A stretch of 63,322 nt of DNA, taken from Streptantibioticus rubrisoli. GTDB lineage: Bacteria; Actinomycetota; Actinomycetes; Streptomycetales; Streptomycetaceae. This document shows, piece by piece, positions 38,210-47,656 of the stretch (the stretch's first letter is position 1; each line of letters opens with the position of its first letter). The position numbers and the translations under genes are program-made. The stretch is from NCBI RefSeq assembly GCF_024436055.1, contig NZ_JANFNH010000042.1, positions 1 to 63,322 of the forward strand, written 5' to 3'. The notes beneath the pieces are model-generated. The model made no database searches. It was not told the origin of the DNA and saw nothing but the letters and a program-made list of their open reading frames with translations.

Positions 38210-39628
38210 TCACTGGTCGGCCGTGGGCGACTTCCGCTTGCGCAGGAAGAAGACCGTGCCGCCGCCGATCACCACGAGGGCGACGGCCGCGCCCGCGATG
38301 TACGGGGTGGCGTTGCTGCTACCGGTCTCGGCGAGGTTGCCGCCACCGGTGCTGTTGCCGCCGGTCGAGGACGGCGTGCTCGGGGCCGGGGACGGGCTGG
38401 TGCCGCTGCCGCTGCCGCTGCCAGCGGTCTTGCAGTTGAGGGTGCCGCTGAAGGTCTTGGAGAAGCCCTTCGGGCCGGTGATGGTGATCTTGTAGCTCTG
38501 GCCTTCCTTCACCGGCACGGTGACGGTCTGCTCCTTGCCCGCGCCGATGGTGTACTGCTTGCCCGCGAGCTGGAAGGTGAAGGCCTGGTCGCCCTTGTTG
38601 CTGGCGGTGACGTCCACGCCGCCCTTGGCGCAGTCGACCATGGCGGACAGCGCCGGGATCGCACCCTTCTTGGCCCAGGTGGCGGTGGCCTGCGCGCTGA
38701 CCGTGCTGTCGCTGGAACCGGCCAGGATCTGCACCTGGCTGACCTTGTACTGGCCCACGCCGGTGAACACCCGACCGACCGGGACCTGGGTGGTCGCCTG
38801 CACGGTCAGCGAGGCGTTGCCGTCCGGCGTACCGGCCGGAACGTTGAAGTACAGCTGTGAGCCGTCGGTCGCGGTGGTGACCGGCTTGCCGTTCTTGTCG
38901 ACCACCTTCACACCGCTCGGCGCGGCCTGCGGGTTCAGGCTGACCTGGGCGGTCTTGGCGTCGGTGTGCACGGTGACCGGGCCGATCCGGCTGCCGGACT
39001 TACCGGAGACAGCGGGCGTGAGGGACAGCGACGCCTGGGGCTCCGAGCTGTTCTTGGCGTGCCCGAAGAGGTAGTCGGCTAGCTTCTCCGCGTCGGGGTT
39101 GTCCGCGGTGACCGACGAGGAGTCGGTGTTCATGTGGTCCGAGTACCGCCAGATGGCGACCTGGGTACCGGCGGCGGCGAGCTGCGGGGTGAGCGACTGG
39201 ACGCCCGCCTCCTGCGCCAGCGCGTTGAGGTCGTTCACCTGCGGGTAGGAGTTCTGCAGGATCCACTTGATCTTGCCCGCGTCGGGGTTCTCGCCGAGCG
39301 AGGAGGCGCCCCAGGCGACCTCCTGGTACTTGGCGCTGTCCTGCGTGGGGTTGTGGATGTCGATGCAGTACGTCTGGATGGAGCCGCCGCCGTCGACTGA
39401 CATCTCGAACAGACCGGCACCGACATGCTCGTCGTGGCCGTTCTCGTGAATCGTGGCCGTGTCGGCGGTCTTCAGACCACCGAGCGTGGCGGTGGCGCCG
39501 CCCGCAGCCGAGGCGGAACCGTCAGCGACCGCCGGACCAGCGCCCATGATCGAACCAGCGGCTACCAGGCCGGATGCCAGCACAGCGGCGGCAAGGCGGG
39601 CAGTGCGCCGCCTCCCTACAGTGAACAT
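38210..39628 (-). CDS. Thioester-domain LAXTG-anchored cell-wall protein
   Basis: 472 residues from ATG 39628 with GGAGGGG upstream. A signal peptide ends near AVADGSA (about residue 37). The thioester domain shows Cys88 (TYCIDIHNPT) and Gln156 (GTQVAIWRY), expected to form an internal thioester that can bond covalently to a surface. Beta-sandwich repeats follow (about 195-410), then a Ser/Thr/Pro/Gly wall-spanning stretch, the sortase signal LAETG (432-436), a membrane helix and a basic tail (LRKRKSPTADQ). LAXTG is the form used by class E sortases of Streptomyces. Confidence 0.93.
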   Translation of the reverse strand: MFTVGRRRTARLAAAVLASGLVAAGSIMGAGPAVADGSASAAGGATATLGGLKTADTATIHENGHDEHVGAGLFEMSVDGGGSIQTYCIDIHNPTQDSAKYQEVAWGASSLGENPDAGKIKWILQNSYPQVNDLNALAQEAGVQSLTPQLAAAGTQVAIWRYSDHMNTDSSSVTADNPDAEKLADYLFGHAKNSSEPQASLSLTPAVSGKSGSRIGPVTVHTDAKTAQVSLNPQAAPSGVKVVDKNGKPVTTATDGSQLYFNVPAGTPDGNASLTVQATTQVPVGRVFTGVGQYKVSQVQILAGSSDSTVSAQATATWAKKGAIPALSAMVDCAKGGVDVTASNKGDQAFTFQLAGKQYTIGAGKEQTVTVPVKEGQSYKITITGPKGFSKTFSGTLNCKTAGSGSGSGTSPSPAPSTPSSTGGNSTGGGNLAETGSSNATPYIAGAAVALVVIGGGTVFFLRKRKSPTADQ

Positions 39629-39712
39629 GGATTTCCCCTCCGGGCGAGACAGGAGTGTTGACGGGGCTGTCTCGCCAGCCAGATCCGATCCCCCGTGGCT
39701 ACCCGACGGATC

Positions 39713-39880
39713 CTAGGAACCAAACGCACCGGCACCACCGCCAATCCCATTCGATAATCGATCCGAATCTGAATCGTTATCCAAATCACGCATGATCCTG
39801 GAATTATCGATAAATCCGCCGGGCAGCTTCACCTCAGCTATTTCCCAAGAATTGCCGCAAATGGCCTCCAAATTCTGCAT
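39713..39880 (-). CDS. Candidate small gene in an AT-rich gap
   Basis: A 55-codon frame from ATG 39880 (TTG 39892 possible) ends in TAG at 39713-39715. It encodes an N-terminal part MQNLEAICGNSWEIAEVKLP, an acidic stretch RDLDNDSDSD and a glycine-rich end GIGGGAGAFGS. It contains a TTA codon and its third positions are far less GC-rich than neighbouring genes. The frame stays open back to the SSB stop. There is no clear Shine-Dalgarno. It could be a small peptide gene, a decayed gene or chance. Confidence 0.25.
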   Translation of the reverse strand: MQNLEAICGNSWEIAEVKLPGGFIDNSRIMRDLDNDSDSDRLSNGIGGGAGAFGS

Positions 39881-39965
39881 GACTGCATTCAACGCTTGAT
39901 CTGCTGACGAACGGTGTGGAAGTGGATCTAGGTGATGATCCAGACGCTCGGAGCGGTGCCAGCTC

Positions 39966-40526
39966 TCAGAACGGTGCCAGCTCCAGCTGCGAGGTCTCCG
40001 CCGGTGAGGCTTCCGGCCGCTCCGTCCCGGTCCGGGCGGGCTCGGTCTGCTCGGGGTCGGGCCGTTCGGCTTCAGGGCCTTCGAGATCCGGCGGCTTCGC
40101 TTCCGTCCGCGTGGGCTCAGTTGCCTGATCCGGCTGCCTTTCCGGCGCGGTCTGGCGCGACTTGACCATCCGTCGGAACGCTGCCGTCCCCCGGGTCAGG
40201 TCATGGCCGACCGTCACCGCGTCGATGTCCGCCGACACATAGCTGTGGCCCCGGTCCTCCCGCTCCCGTACCCGCAACCGCCCCTGCACGACCAGCGGTT
40301 CACCGATGCCCACCGAGGCCGCCACGTTCTCGCCCAACGACCGCCAAGCCCACACCGTGTAGAAACTGGTGTGCCCGTCGGCCCACCGCTCCCCCGCGCG
40401 GTCATAGCGCCGCTCCGTCGTAGCCAGCCGGAAGCGGGTCACCGCCGCGCCCGTCGCCGTCACCTTCAACTCCGGCCGCGTGGCCGCCTTTCCCACCACC
40501 GTCACCAGCGTCTCGCCCAGACTCAT
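39966..40526 (-). CDS. ssbB: Single-stranded DNA-binding protein, second paralogue (SsbB-like)
   Basis: 186 residues from ATG 40526, with AGGGAGGG upstream. OB fold at about 1-110 (ETLVTVVGKAATRPELKVTA; FYTVWAWRSLGENVAASV; LVVQGRLRVRERED). The tail is long, Pro/Glu-rich and ends QLELAPF, lacking the acidic DDDxPF tip used by SsbA to recruit repair proteins. In Streptomyces SsbB acts in chromosome segregation during sporulation and is linked to the neighbouring dynamin genes by conserved order. Confidence 0.85.
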   Translation of the reverse strand: MSLGETLVTVVGKAATRPELKVTATGAAVTRFRLATTERRYDRAGERWADGHTSFYTVWAWRSLGENVAASVGIGEPLVVQGRLRVREREDRGHSYVSADIDAVTVGHDLTRGTAAFRRMVKSRQTAPERQPDQATEPTRTEAKPPDLEGPEAERPDPEQTEPARTGTERPEASPAETSQLELAPF

Positions 40527-40699
40527 GACTGCGTCCCTCCTTGTGCTCTTCCTCTGCCGAGTGGTTGGCACCAGCGTGCACCCGCCGGAAGGCACCCGCG
40601 GCGGGTGAGGGGAAATCTGTGGATCACCGACCGATTGTGGATAACTCGCTTACCCGAAGGGGTGGTTCACCGCCCCGCCCAGCGGCAATTCCCACCCCG

Positions 40700-42304
40700 T
40701 CAGCGCCCCGCCACCACGCCATACCGCTCCCGTACCTCCCGGTACCGCAGCAGCTCGGCGGACATCGACTCCAGCACCAGCGCCTGGCCGCACTCGGCAG
40801 CCGCCTCCCGCAACCGCGCCTCCGTACCCCGCCCGAAGCGCCGCGCGGCCCCCCGTCCGCCCACCCGGCACAGCCACGCCAGCACCGGCCCGCCCAACAC
40901 GCCAACCCCCAAAACCATCTCGGCGACCCACAGCGGCACCCACCCCCACAGCGCGCCCGCCACGACCCCCAGCACCCCGACCACCGCAAGCGCCAGCAGC
41001 GCCCGCTGCGCCGCGGCGGCCGTGGACCACCACCGCGGAAGCTCCAACTCCGCTTCCTCCGCGCGAGCCGCCGCCTCGTCCAGCGCTTCGGGCAGATCCC
41101 GAGCCCCCCGCAGCGCGGCCTCGTGCACCGCCCGCGCCCACGGCTCGGGCAGCCCGTCCGCCGCCGCGTCCGCGACGTCCCGTACCGCCTGCGCCACCAC
41201 CGGGCGGGCCGCCAGCAGCGGCTCGTCGCACCGACCTTGGCCGGGGGCGGCCGATCCGCGGCGCCGGGTCAGCAGCCGGGTCCACGGCACCCCGCAGGCC
41301 CGTGCGGCGGCCGTATGCCACTCCTGTTCAGCCGCCTGCCCGACCGCCGCCGCGCCGACCGCGTCCGCGAGCCGGTCAGCGAACACCTCGCACGCCGCCT
41401 CCGTCAACCCCTCGGCGCGGTCACCGACGTAGACCGGGCGCAGCTCCGCCGCCGTCCGGTCGACGTCGGCCGCCAACCGGCGGTTGGCCGCGCCGTGTTC
41501 CGCGACGAGCTGACCGATCGCCGCCCGTACCTCCGCGACGCCCGCTCCGGTGACCGCCGAGGCGGCCAGCACGACCGCGCCCGCCTCGCCGTGCTCGCCC
41601 ACCGCGATGCCGTCCTCATCCAGCAGCCCGCGCAGGTCGTCCAGTACCTGCTCCGCGGCGTGCGCCGGAAGCCGGTCCACCTGGTTCAGCACCACAAGGG
41701 TGACGTCGGCGTGTCCGGCCATCGGGCGCAGGTAGCGCTCGTGCAGCACGGCGTCCGCGTACTTCTCCGGATCAACTACCCACACCACCACGTCCACCAG
41801 CTGCAACAGCCGGTCCACCTGGTGGCGGTGGCCGAACGCGGCCGAGTCATGATCAGGCAGGTCGAGGAGCACGAGGCCCTTCATGGCGTCGTTGCCCGCG
41901 CTGTCCATTCCCAGTCGGGTGTGCACTCCGTCCAGCAGACTGCGGCGCGCGAAGCGGGAGTCGTGCGGGATGCCCAGCCGGTCGAGCAGCGGTTCTGCGC
42001 CGTGCGCGTCCCAAACATAGGCAAGGGGTGAAGCCGTGGTCGGCCGGCGCACGCCGACCTCGGCCAGCTCCAAGCCGGTAAGGGCGTTGAACAGTGAGGA
42101 CTTGCCGCTGCCGGTGGCGCCCGCCAGGGCGACGACGGTGTGGCCGAGGGAGAGCCTGCGCCGCTCGGCCACCCGGTCCAGCAGCGTGCCCGCGTCGGCC
42201 AACATGTCCGCATCGACCCGGCTGCGGGACAACCCCAGCAGCTCACCCAGCGCGTCGACGCGCTGCTGCAACAGGTCACCGGAGTTCCCAACAGCCGCTC
42301 GCAC
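40700..42304 (-). CDS. dynB: Dynamin-like GTPase with C-terminal membrane segments, DynB-like
   Basis: 534 residues from GTG 42304 (TTG 42313 possible, overlapping the dynA stop). G1 GATGSGKSSL near residue 55, G3-like LLDLPDHDS, and G4 NQVDRLP. Two membrane helices lie near residues 430-475 (ALLALAVVGVLGVVAGALWG; VAEMVLGVGVLGGPVLAWL). It forms a two-gene operon with the upstream GTPase. In Streptomyces DynA and DynB stabilise FtsZ rings at sporulation septa; this name is by synteny and domain layout. Confidence 0.85.
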   Translation of the reverse strand: MRAAVGNSGDLLQQRVDALGELLGLSRSRVDADMLADAGTLLDRVAERRRLSLGHTVVALAGATGSGKSSLFNALTGLELAEVGVRRPTTASPLAYVWDAHGAEPLLDRLGIPHDSRFARRSLLDGVHTRLGMDSAGNDAMKGLVLLDLPDHDSAAFGHRHQVDRLLQLVDVVVWVVDPEKYADAVLHERYLRPMAGHADVTLVVLNQVDRLPAHAAEQVLDDLRGLLDEDGIAVGEHGEAGAVVLAASAVTGAGVAEVRAAIGQLVAEHGAANRRLAADVDRTAAELRPVYVGDRAEGLTEAACEVFADRLADAVGAAAVGQAAEQEWHTAAARACGVPWTRLLTRRRGSAAPGQGRCDEPLLAARPVVAQAVRDVADAAADGLPEPWARAVHEAALRGARDLPEALDEAAARAEEAELELPRWWSTAAAAQRALLALAVVGVLGVVAGALWGWVPLWVAEMVLGVGVLGGPVLAWLCRVGGRGAARRFGRGTEARLREAAAECGQALVLESMSAELLRYREVRERYGVVAGR

Positions 42305-42309
42305 AGTGC

Positions 42310-43947
42310 TCAACTCACCTTCCGCAGTACGGAGAACGTGGCGATCAAGGCGGCCTGCTGGCGCGGCGAGACCTCCAGGGCATCGAGCGGGGCCAGCCGC
42401 CGTTCGCGTTCCGCGCGCAGCAACTCGTCCACCATGGTGGTGAGTTCGTCCGCCGCACGATCGCGCATCCGCAACGCCGCCAGCGCGCCCAGCCGTTCGG
42501 CAAGCCGCTCCCCCGCGCCCCGGCCGCGCCGCCCGCCCAGCAGCGCCACGCCGAGCAGCACGGCGGTGTCCTCTGGGTCGACGGGAGCCCGCTCCCCGTC
42601 CCGGGCGAACCGCGCTTCCTCGTAGGCGAGGTCGATGAGCGAGGTGCACCACCGCTCCACCGCATCGCGGATACGTTCCGTCAGGCCGTCCTCGCCGTCG
42701 TCCCGCGGCACTGGCAAGACCACCTCGGCCGGATCCAGCCGCCACCGCCGCGCCGCGGTCTCGTCCGCCTGGTCAACCGCCGTACGCAGCAGCGCCGCAC
42801 ACCCGTCGGCCAGCGCGCCGCGCAGCGCCTCGGGCCCGCAGGCCGGGTACCCGCGCCAGCGCGCCAGCGCCGCCCCGCACAGCACATCACCGCGCGCCAC
42901 CGCCTCGGCGACCCGCTCGGCGGCGCCGCGGTAGGCCGCGGCCACATGACCGGTGAGGCGCACCACGGCCGCGTGCTGCGCCGCCGACGCCCCGGCCAGC
43001 GCGGGCATCCGGCGGCGCAGCGAGTTCAGCACCCCCCTGGCGGTACGGCGGGCCGCCGCGTCCCGGGCGACGGCGTCCTGCGCGCAGTGCCGCAGCCACT
43101 CGCCCAGTCCGTGCACGGCGGTACGCGGCAACAACCCGCCGCCGTCGGCCGATTCCGGGAGTTCTGGGACCGTGAAGCGGGGTACGTCGCCGAGTCCGGC
43201 CTTCGTCAACAGCGCGGCGTAGTGCCGTGAGACTTCGTCAGCGATCTGGTGCGGCACCCGGTCGAGCACGGTGCCCAGAGCCACGTCGTACTCCTTGGCG
43301 GACCGCAGCAGGTGCCAGGGCAGCGCGTCCGCGTAGCGGGCGGCGGTGGTGACGAGGATCCAGATGTCGGCGGCGCAGATGAGCTGGGCGGCGAGTTCGC
43401 GGTTGGCGGTGACGAGCGAGTCGACGTCGGGCGCGTCGAGCAGGGCCAGCCCCGGTGGCAGCGCATCGGCGGTCTCCAGCCGCAGGTACGGCTGCCCGGC
43501 GGCGCGGCGCGCGGCTTCCTGCCGCTTGTGCCGGTGGTCCGGGTCCCACCAGTCCTGACGCGGCAGACCCGCTACGCCCTCCCGCGCAAAGCCCGGCAGG
43601 ATCCGGGGGTCCGCGAACCATTCCCGGTCCCGTGGATGGCATACGAGCACCGGCGTGCGGGTAGTGGGGCGCAGGACCCCGGCCTCACTCACCCGCCGTC
43701 CCACCAGGGAATTGACCAGCGTTGACTTTCCGGCACCAGTCGATCCGCCGACCACCGCGAGCAGTGGCGCCTGCGGCGCGCGCAGCCGCGGCATCAGGTA
43801 GTCGTCCAGCTGCGCCAGCAGTTCCTGCCGGTCCCGCCGTGCCCGCGACGCGCCCGGCAGCGGCAGCGGAAATCGCGCGGCGTCGACGTGGTCGCGCATC
43901 AGCGACAGCGCTTCGATCAGTCCAGGCCGTACGTCGAGGATCGCCAC
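42310..43947 (-). CDS. dynA: Dynamin-like GTPase, DynA-like
   Basis: 545 residues from GTG 43947 ([18 protein letters not shown]); a longer start at GTG 43974 is possible. G1 [15 protein letters not shown] near residue 60, G2 threonine in [11 protein letters not shown], and G3-like LLDAPDVDS. The long helical C-terminal region has no clear membrane segment. Its stop is five bases from the dynB start. Expected partner of DynB at sporulation septa. Confidence 0.85.
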   Translation of the reverse strand: MAILDVRPGLIEALSLMRDHVDAARFPLPLPGASRARRDRQELLAQLDDYLMPRLRAPQAPLLAVVGGSTGAGKSTLVNSLVGRRVSEAGVLRPTTRTPVLVCHPRDREWFADPRILPGFAREGVAGLPRQDWWDPDHRHKRQEAARRAAGQPYLRLETADALPPGLALLDAPDVDSLVTANRELAAQLICAADIWILVTTAARYADALPWHLLRSAKEYDVALGTVLDRVPHQIADEVSRHYAALLTKAGLGDVPRFTVPELPESADGGGLLPRTAVHGLGEWLRHCAQDAVARDAAARRTARGVLNSLRRRMPALAGASAAQHAAVVRLTGHVAAAYRGAAERVAEAVARGDVLCGAALARWRGYPACGPEALRGALADGCAALLRTAVDQADETAARRWRLDPAEVVLPVPRDDGEDGLTERIRDAVERWCTSLIDLAYEEARFARDGERAPVDPEDTAVLLGVALLGGRRGRGAGERLAERLGALAALRMRDRAADELTTMVDELLRAERERRLAPLDALEVSPRQQAALIATFSVLRKVS

Positions 43948-44310
43948 ATGCGAAGAATGCCCAATTTTGTCCACTTTTTGAAGCGTGTCTTGCCCCTGTC
44001 CGCCCCCTTCGACCCACCCAGCCGAGCCTTGACACGCCGGTGACTCCTGGGGCGCCGGCATAACGAGTGCACAACACCCGCCACGCGAGACGTCAAAAAC
44101 GCTGCGAAATTCGGACTACCCTGCGATTATCAGATCGCTTCACCGAACCTACACAACGTGTCGTGGACGTGAAGCAACCGGCCTGAGGTCCGCAGCCCTC
44201 TATCCTTGTCCCCGGCAAGGTCACGGAACCACCGAGCCCGCCAGTACCACGGCCCGCACGGTCGGAACCGCAGGCACACCGGGGACGGACACAGCCGCGG
44301 CCGCAGCCCG

Positions 44311-44383
44311 GCCCCCGTAGCTCAGCGGATAGAGCAGGCGCCTTCTAAGCGCTTGGCCGCAGGTTCGAGTCCTGCCGGGGGCA
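44311..44383 (+). tRNA. tRNA-Arg (anticodon UCU)
   Basis: 73-base cloverleaf: acceptor GCCCCCG (44311-44317) pairs with CGGGGGC (44376-44382), discriminator A at 44383. The anticodon loop is CTTCTAA, with anticodon TCT at 44344-44346. The T arm contains GGTTCGAGTCC. CCA is not encoded. The integrase gene of the element to the right ends about 180 bases away, so its 3' half is the likely attachment site; the gene itself is intact. Confidence 0.95.
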
Positions 44384-44392
44384 CAAGTCTCC

Positions 44393-44417
44393 GCCCTCCC
44401 GCTTGGGAGGGCTTTTT
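44393..44417 (+). terminator. Rho-independent terminator after tRNA-Arg
   Basis: GCCCTCCC (44393-44400), loop GCTT, GGGAGGGC (44405-44412), then TTTTT. A classical terminator ten bases past the tRNA end. Confidence 0.92.
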
Positions 44418-44564
44418 GCTGGTCAGGGCGGGTTCCGGTCGACACGAGGCAGCCCCGGACGCCCCCATGATGATCAAGGGCAGACTCCGGGGCTGTCCGG
44501 CTGTCACCGGGTTTTCGCGGGTGGCCGTGTCGAATACGTGTCGAAGTTCTCGACCCGAAAAGGA

Positions 44565-45965
44565 TCAGCCAGCGCCCGGCATCTCCGGCTCCGAGAGATC
44601 GCCTGCGGCTTCCAGCCGTCGTTTGAGGTCTGGCAGCTGCCCGTCGATGCATCGAGCGTAGGTCGCCAGGAGCACGGCGACGCTGTTCCCGGCCCACTCG
44701 GCCACCTGGGCGGGTGGGATGCCGTCGTTGAGCCACTTCGTCAGGCGCGTGTTGCGGTTGTCGTACACGCGGCGCCCGGTGGGCGAGTCGTAGACATGCG
44801 GAGGCAGTACGGCCTTACGTGCGGTGCGCCAGGCCCGGCGGATGACAGAGCCGGCGAGGATGCCACCGGTCTCCCCCTGGAAGAGGAGATCACCCGGCTG
44901 AAGCTGTTCGTCCTCGATGTGTTGGCGCAGGATGCGCGTGAGGGCCGGATGCCCCGGCACCGTGCGTGTCTCGCCCTCAGCACGGCCCTTCAGGTCGCGT
45001 TGTTCGTGGATCTCCCCAGTGTCGGTCCACTGCTTCCCGATCTCCGGCGTCGCTGTGTGGATCAGCAGCTCGCACCACTGGTCGTCGGCGTCGGGCTCGG
45101 GCAGGGTCACGTCCTCCACCCGCATGGCTACGGCTTCTTCGGGGCGCGGGCCGCAGTAGTACAGCGTGGCGAAGAAGGCGTGGAGCCGCTTGCCGCCGTG
45201 CGGCCGGCGCCGGATCCATTCGAGGATCGCCGCCGCCTGCTCGGGGTTCAGCAAAGACCGCTTGTCGACGGCATTCGTGGTCTTCGTGGCCGCCGTCGAA
45301 TCCTTGCCCTTGGGAAGGGGGTTGGTCCGCAGGATGCGCCGTCGGATCGCGTACTTCATGGCGACGTTGAGGATCCGGCGGTTGCGCTTACGGGACCAGG
45401 CTGCCGCCTGCTTGCCGTCGAGGCGGGTGTCGATGGCAAGCAGGACCTGGTCGACCTTCTCGGGGTCCTCCCAGGCCGAGACGAGAAGGGAGTTCCGCTC
45501 CACCCACTTGAGGATGGCCACCACGTCTCGGGGCGCGTCCGGGCGCCGGTTGGTATTGAACGCCCATTCGCGGAGGGCCCCCCGCACGGCCGCAGGCGCG
45601 AACTGGGTGGGCTTGGCCCGCAGCAGAGCGATGGTGGTCGCGGTCAGGGTCTTCGCGATGTTCTTGCGGCTGTTGCCGCCGAGTTGAGACCAACGGGCGT
45701 CCACGTACTCGACGGCGAACTTGTACCAACTCATGGCAGCCGACTTGGAGCGATGAGACACCGGGAGACCCGTGGCGACGACGAACGCCTCGCCCTTACC
45801 CGTGGCCCGGATGAGTTCAGAACGGAAGCCCTCGGCAAGCGCGACGGTGTTGAAGGGCTCACGCCAGCGCTTGCCCGCAACCACCCAACGCACGGTGTAA
45901 GTCGTCTTCCTGGCGCCCTTGTAGGTGAGGATCTTGTAGATCTTCACGTCGTACGTCGTCTCCAT
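44565..45965 (-). CDS. int: Tyrosine-type site-specific integrase
   Basis: 466 residues from ATG 45965, coupled to xis (TGATG). A core-binding SAM-like domain lies at about 65-180. Catalytic region: Arg in CGPRPEEAVAMRVED (about 270), the second box reading VYDNRNTRLTKWLNDG where many relatives have YDLRH (about 400), and the tyrosine nucleophile in LLATYARCIDG (about 432). The usual GHS of box II is GNS. It would recombine attP with the tRNA-Arg site. Two GTGTCGAA repeats 11 bases apart (44527-44545) lie just beyond its stop and may be arm sites. Confidence 0.93.
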   Translation of the reverse strand: METTYDVKIYKILTYKGARKTTYTVRWVVAGKRWREPFNTVALAEGFRSELIRATGKGEAFVVATGLPVSHRSKSAAMSWYKFAVEYVDARWSQLGGNSRKNIAKTLTATTIALLRAKPTQFAPAAVRGALREWAFNTNRRPDAPRDVVAILKWVERNSLLVSAWEDPEKVDQVLLAIDTRLDGKQAAAWSRKRNRRILNVAMKYAIRRRILRTNPLPKGKDSTAATKTTNAVDKRSLLNPEQAAAILEWIRRRPHGGKRLHAFFATLYYCGPRPEEAVAMRVEDVTLPEPDADDQWCELLIHTATPEIGKQWTDTGEIHEQRDLKGRAEGETRTVPGHPALTRILRQHIEDEQLQPGDLLFQGETGGILAGSVIRRAWRTARKAVLPPHVYDSPTGRRVYDNRNTRLTKWLNDGIPPAQVAEWAGNSVAVLLATYARCIDGQLPDLKRRLEAAGDLSEPEMPGAG

Positions 45966-46165
45966 CAGGCGGCGTCCTCGCAGTCGTCGAGCCAGTCATC
46001 GAGGTCGCTCCGCCGGATCCGGAGGTCGCCGTTCGGGAGCTTGATGCAGCGTGGCGCACGGCGCTTGGCCCGCCAGTCGTAGAAGGTCGAGCGGGAGATG
46101 GCCAGTTCCTCGCAGACCTCCGCGAGGGTGAGCATGGTGCGTCGTGGCCGGATGGCCGTGGTCAT
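45965..46165 (-). CDS. xis: Excisionase, MerR-type helix-turn-helix
   Basis: 66 residues from ATG 46165. A helix_turn_helix_17-type fold: LTLAEVCEELAISRSTFYDW then RRAPRCIKLPNGDLRIRRSD. The start overlaps the rep stop (ATGA) and its stop overlaps the int start, so rep-xis-int are translationally coupled. It would direct integrase toward excision. Confidence 0.9.
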   Translation of the reverse strand: MTTAIRPRRTMLTLAEVCEELAISRSTFYDWRAKRRAPRCIKLPNGDLRIRRSDLDDWLDDCEDAA

Positions 46166-47568
46166 TCCGTGCTCCCTTCGTTCAGGAGGGCGTCGCGCGC
46201 GGTCTCGCGGTTGGTCTGGAGGCCACGCGCGATGGTCGCGGCGAGGGCGGCTTCGCCCGGGGTGTGGCCGTGGCCGGCGTACTGCCAGTCGGCCAGGACG
46301 AGGACGGTGTCCGGCTCGCGGTCGTCGAGGCCGAGGACGGATGCCTCCTGAGCGGCGCGGTAGTCGGCGCGTTCCTGGCGGAGGGCGCCGAGAGTGGTGG
46401 AGTAGGTGCGCGACTTGGACGAGAAGTGCCCGCGGAAGCCGAGCATGTGGGCCCAGACCCAGAGGCGCCGGTCCGGGTACAGGCTGTCCAGGTCGCGGCA
46501 CGCGGTGATGAGTCGTCGGGTGTGGTCGGGGACTTGGTGGCGGTCGAGTTCGGCGAGTTCGCCGATGCGGCGGTCGAGGGTGCCAGTGTTCTCGGCGGCC
46601 TTGGTGGCGTACTTGGCCACGTACGAAGCGACGGCCTGTTCGGTGATGTCGGAGCCGTCGCCGAAGGCCTTGACCGGGCGGACGTCGAGTTGTCGGCCCC
46701 AGCGGAAGGTACGGGCGGGCTCGTCACCGGCAGCCGGGACCGAGACGGACGTGTACGAGTGCGCTGCGGCGGCACGTACGGCGTCCGTGAGGAGGTCGAC
46801 CGCGGCCCACGCGGGCGGGGGTGTCCCGGGCCCCTCCGGGCCGTCGAGGCGTACGACGGCATGGAAGTGCAGGGCGCCGCGCTTCTGGAACTCGGCGACC
46901 TTGCCGTACGAGACGCGAAGATGGTCGGTGAGTTCCCGGCGAGGCAGGCCGGCGCGGGCGGCGAGTTCGCGGCGGAGTCGGGTGGTGAAGCGCTGCCAGA
47001 GCTGTCCGGCGTGGTTGTTGAACAGCACGGCGCCCGCGTAGTCGTAGGTGTCCGCGTCTAGGGCGGTGCCCAGCTCCGGGGCGTCGGGCGCGTGCTGCGT
47101 GCCGCAACGGCAAGCGCCGTGGTCGGGGCGGTTGTGTACCGGGCCGAACGAGGGGGCCGTGAGGGTGGCGAAGACGCGCGGGTGATCGCGGACGGTAGCG
47201 GGAATGTCGCGGCGGTCGTCTCCGGCCAGTCCGGCGCGGATCAGGTGGTAGGTGTCGCCCGCGTAAGTCCAGGCGCAGGACGGGCAGCGCGACGCGCGGC
47301 GGTTGCCGCAGGCGAGGCGGAGGCGTCCGCCCGGCTCGTTCTCGGTGGAGTAGTGGTGCAGGGTCTCGCCGCTGGTCTTGTCCTTGTGGATGACCCAGCC
47401 GGTGAGGTGGATCGGGTCGGAGCAGCCACCGGTACGGCGGATCTGGTCTTCCCAGCGGGCGTAGTCGGAGGCCGAGGCCACCCGGAGCACGTCCCCGAGG
47501 GTGATCGGGTCAAGCAATGTGTCGGGCATGGGCGCACTCGGTGTCGCGGGTGAGGCGCGGTGGGCCAT
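46162..47568 (-). CDS. repSA: RepSA-like replication initiator (HUH type)
   Basis: 468 residues from ATG 47568. Motif II LHFHAVVRLDG (about residue 232) is the His-x-His metal site, and YVAKYATKAAE (about 315-322) is the tyrosine motif of rolling-circle initiators. A CxxC pair lies in RASRCPSCAW and a second in HGACRCGTQH. It starts rolling-circle replication of the excised element. Rep-type elements replicate before transfer and need a double-strand origin, possibly inside or next to this gene. Confidence 0.9.
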   Translation of the reverse strand: MAHRASPATPSAPMPDTLLDPITLGDVLRVASASDYARWEDQIRRTGGCSDPIHLTGWVIHKDKTSGETLHHYSTENEPGGRLRLACGNRRASRCPSCAWTYAGDTYHLIRAGLAGDDRRDIPATVRDHPRVFATLTAPSFGPVHNRPDHGACRCGTQHAPDAPELGTALDADTYDYAGAVLFNNHAGQLWQRFTTRLRRELAARAGLPRRELTDHLRVSYGKVAEFQKRGALHFHAVVRLDGPEGPGTPPPAWAAVDLLTDAVRAAAAHSYTSVSVPAAGDEPARTFRWGRQLDVRPVKAFGDGSDITEQAVASYVAKYATKAAENTGTLDRRIGELAELDRHQVPDHTRRLITACRDLDSLYPDRRLWVWAHMLGFRGHFSSKSRTYSTTLGALRQERADYRAAQEASVLGLDDREPDTVLVLADWQYAGHGHTPGEAALAATIARGLQTNRETARDALLNEGSTE

Positions 47569-47656
47569 GCTTGGGGTTCCTTCCGGTTGCGAGATCGGAC
47601 AGGGACTGCGCCCGGGCGGCGGATGCTTGGCGGTATCGAGGCCGCCCGGGTGCCGG

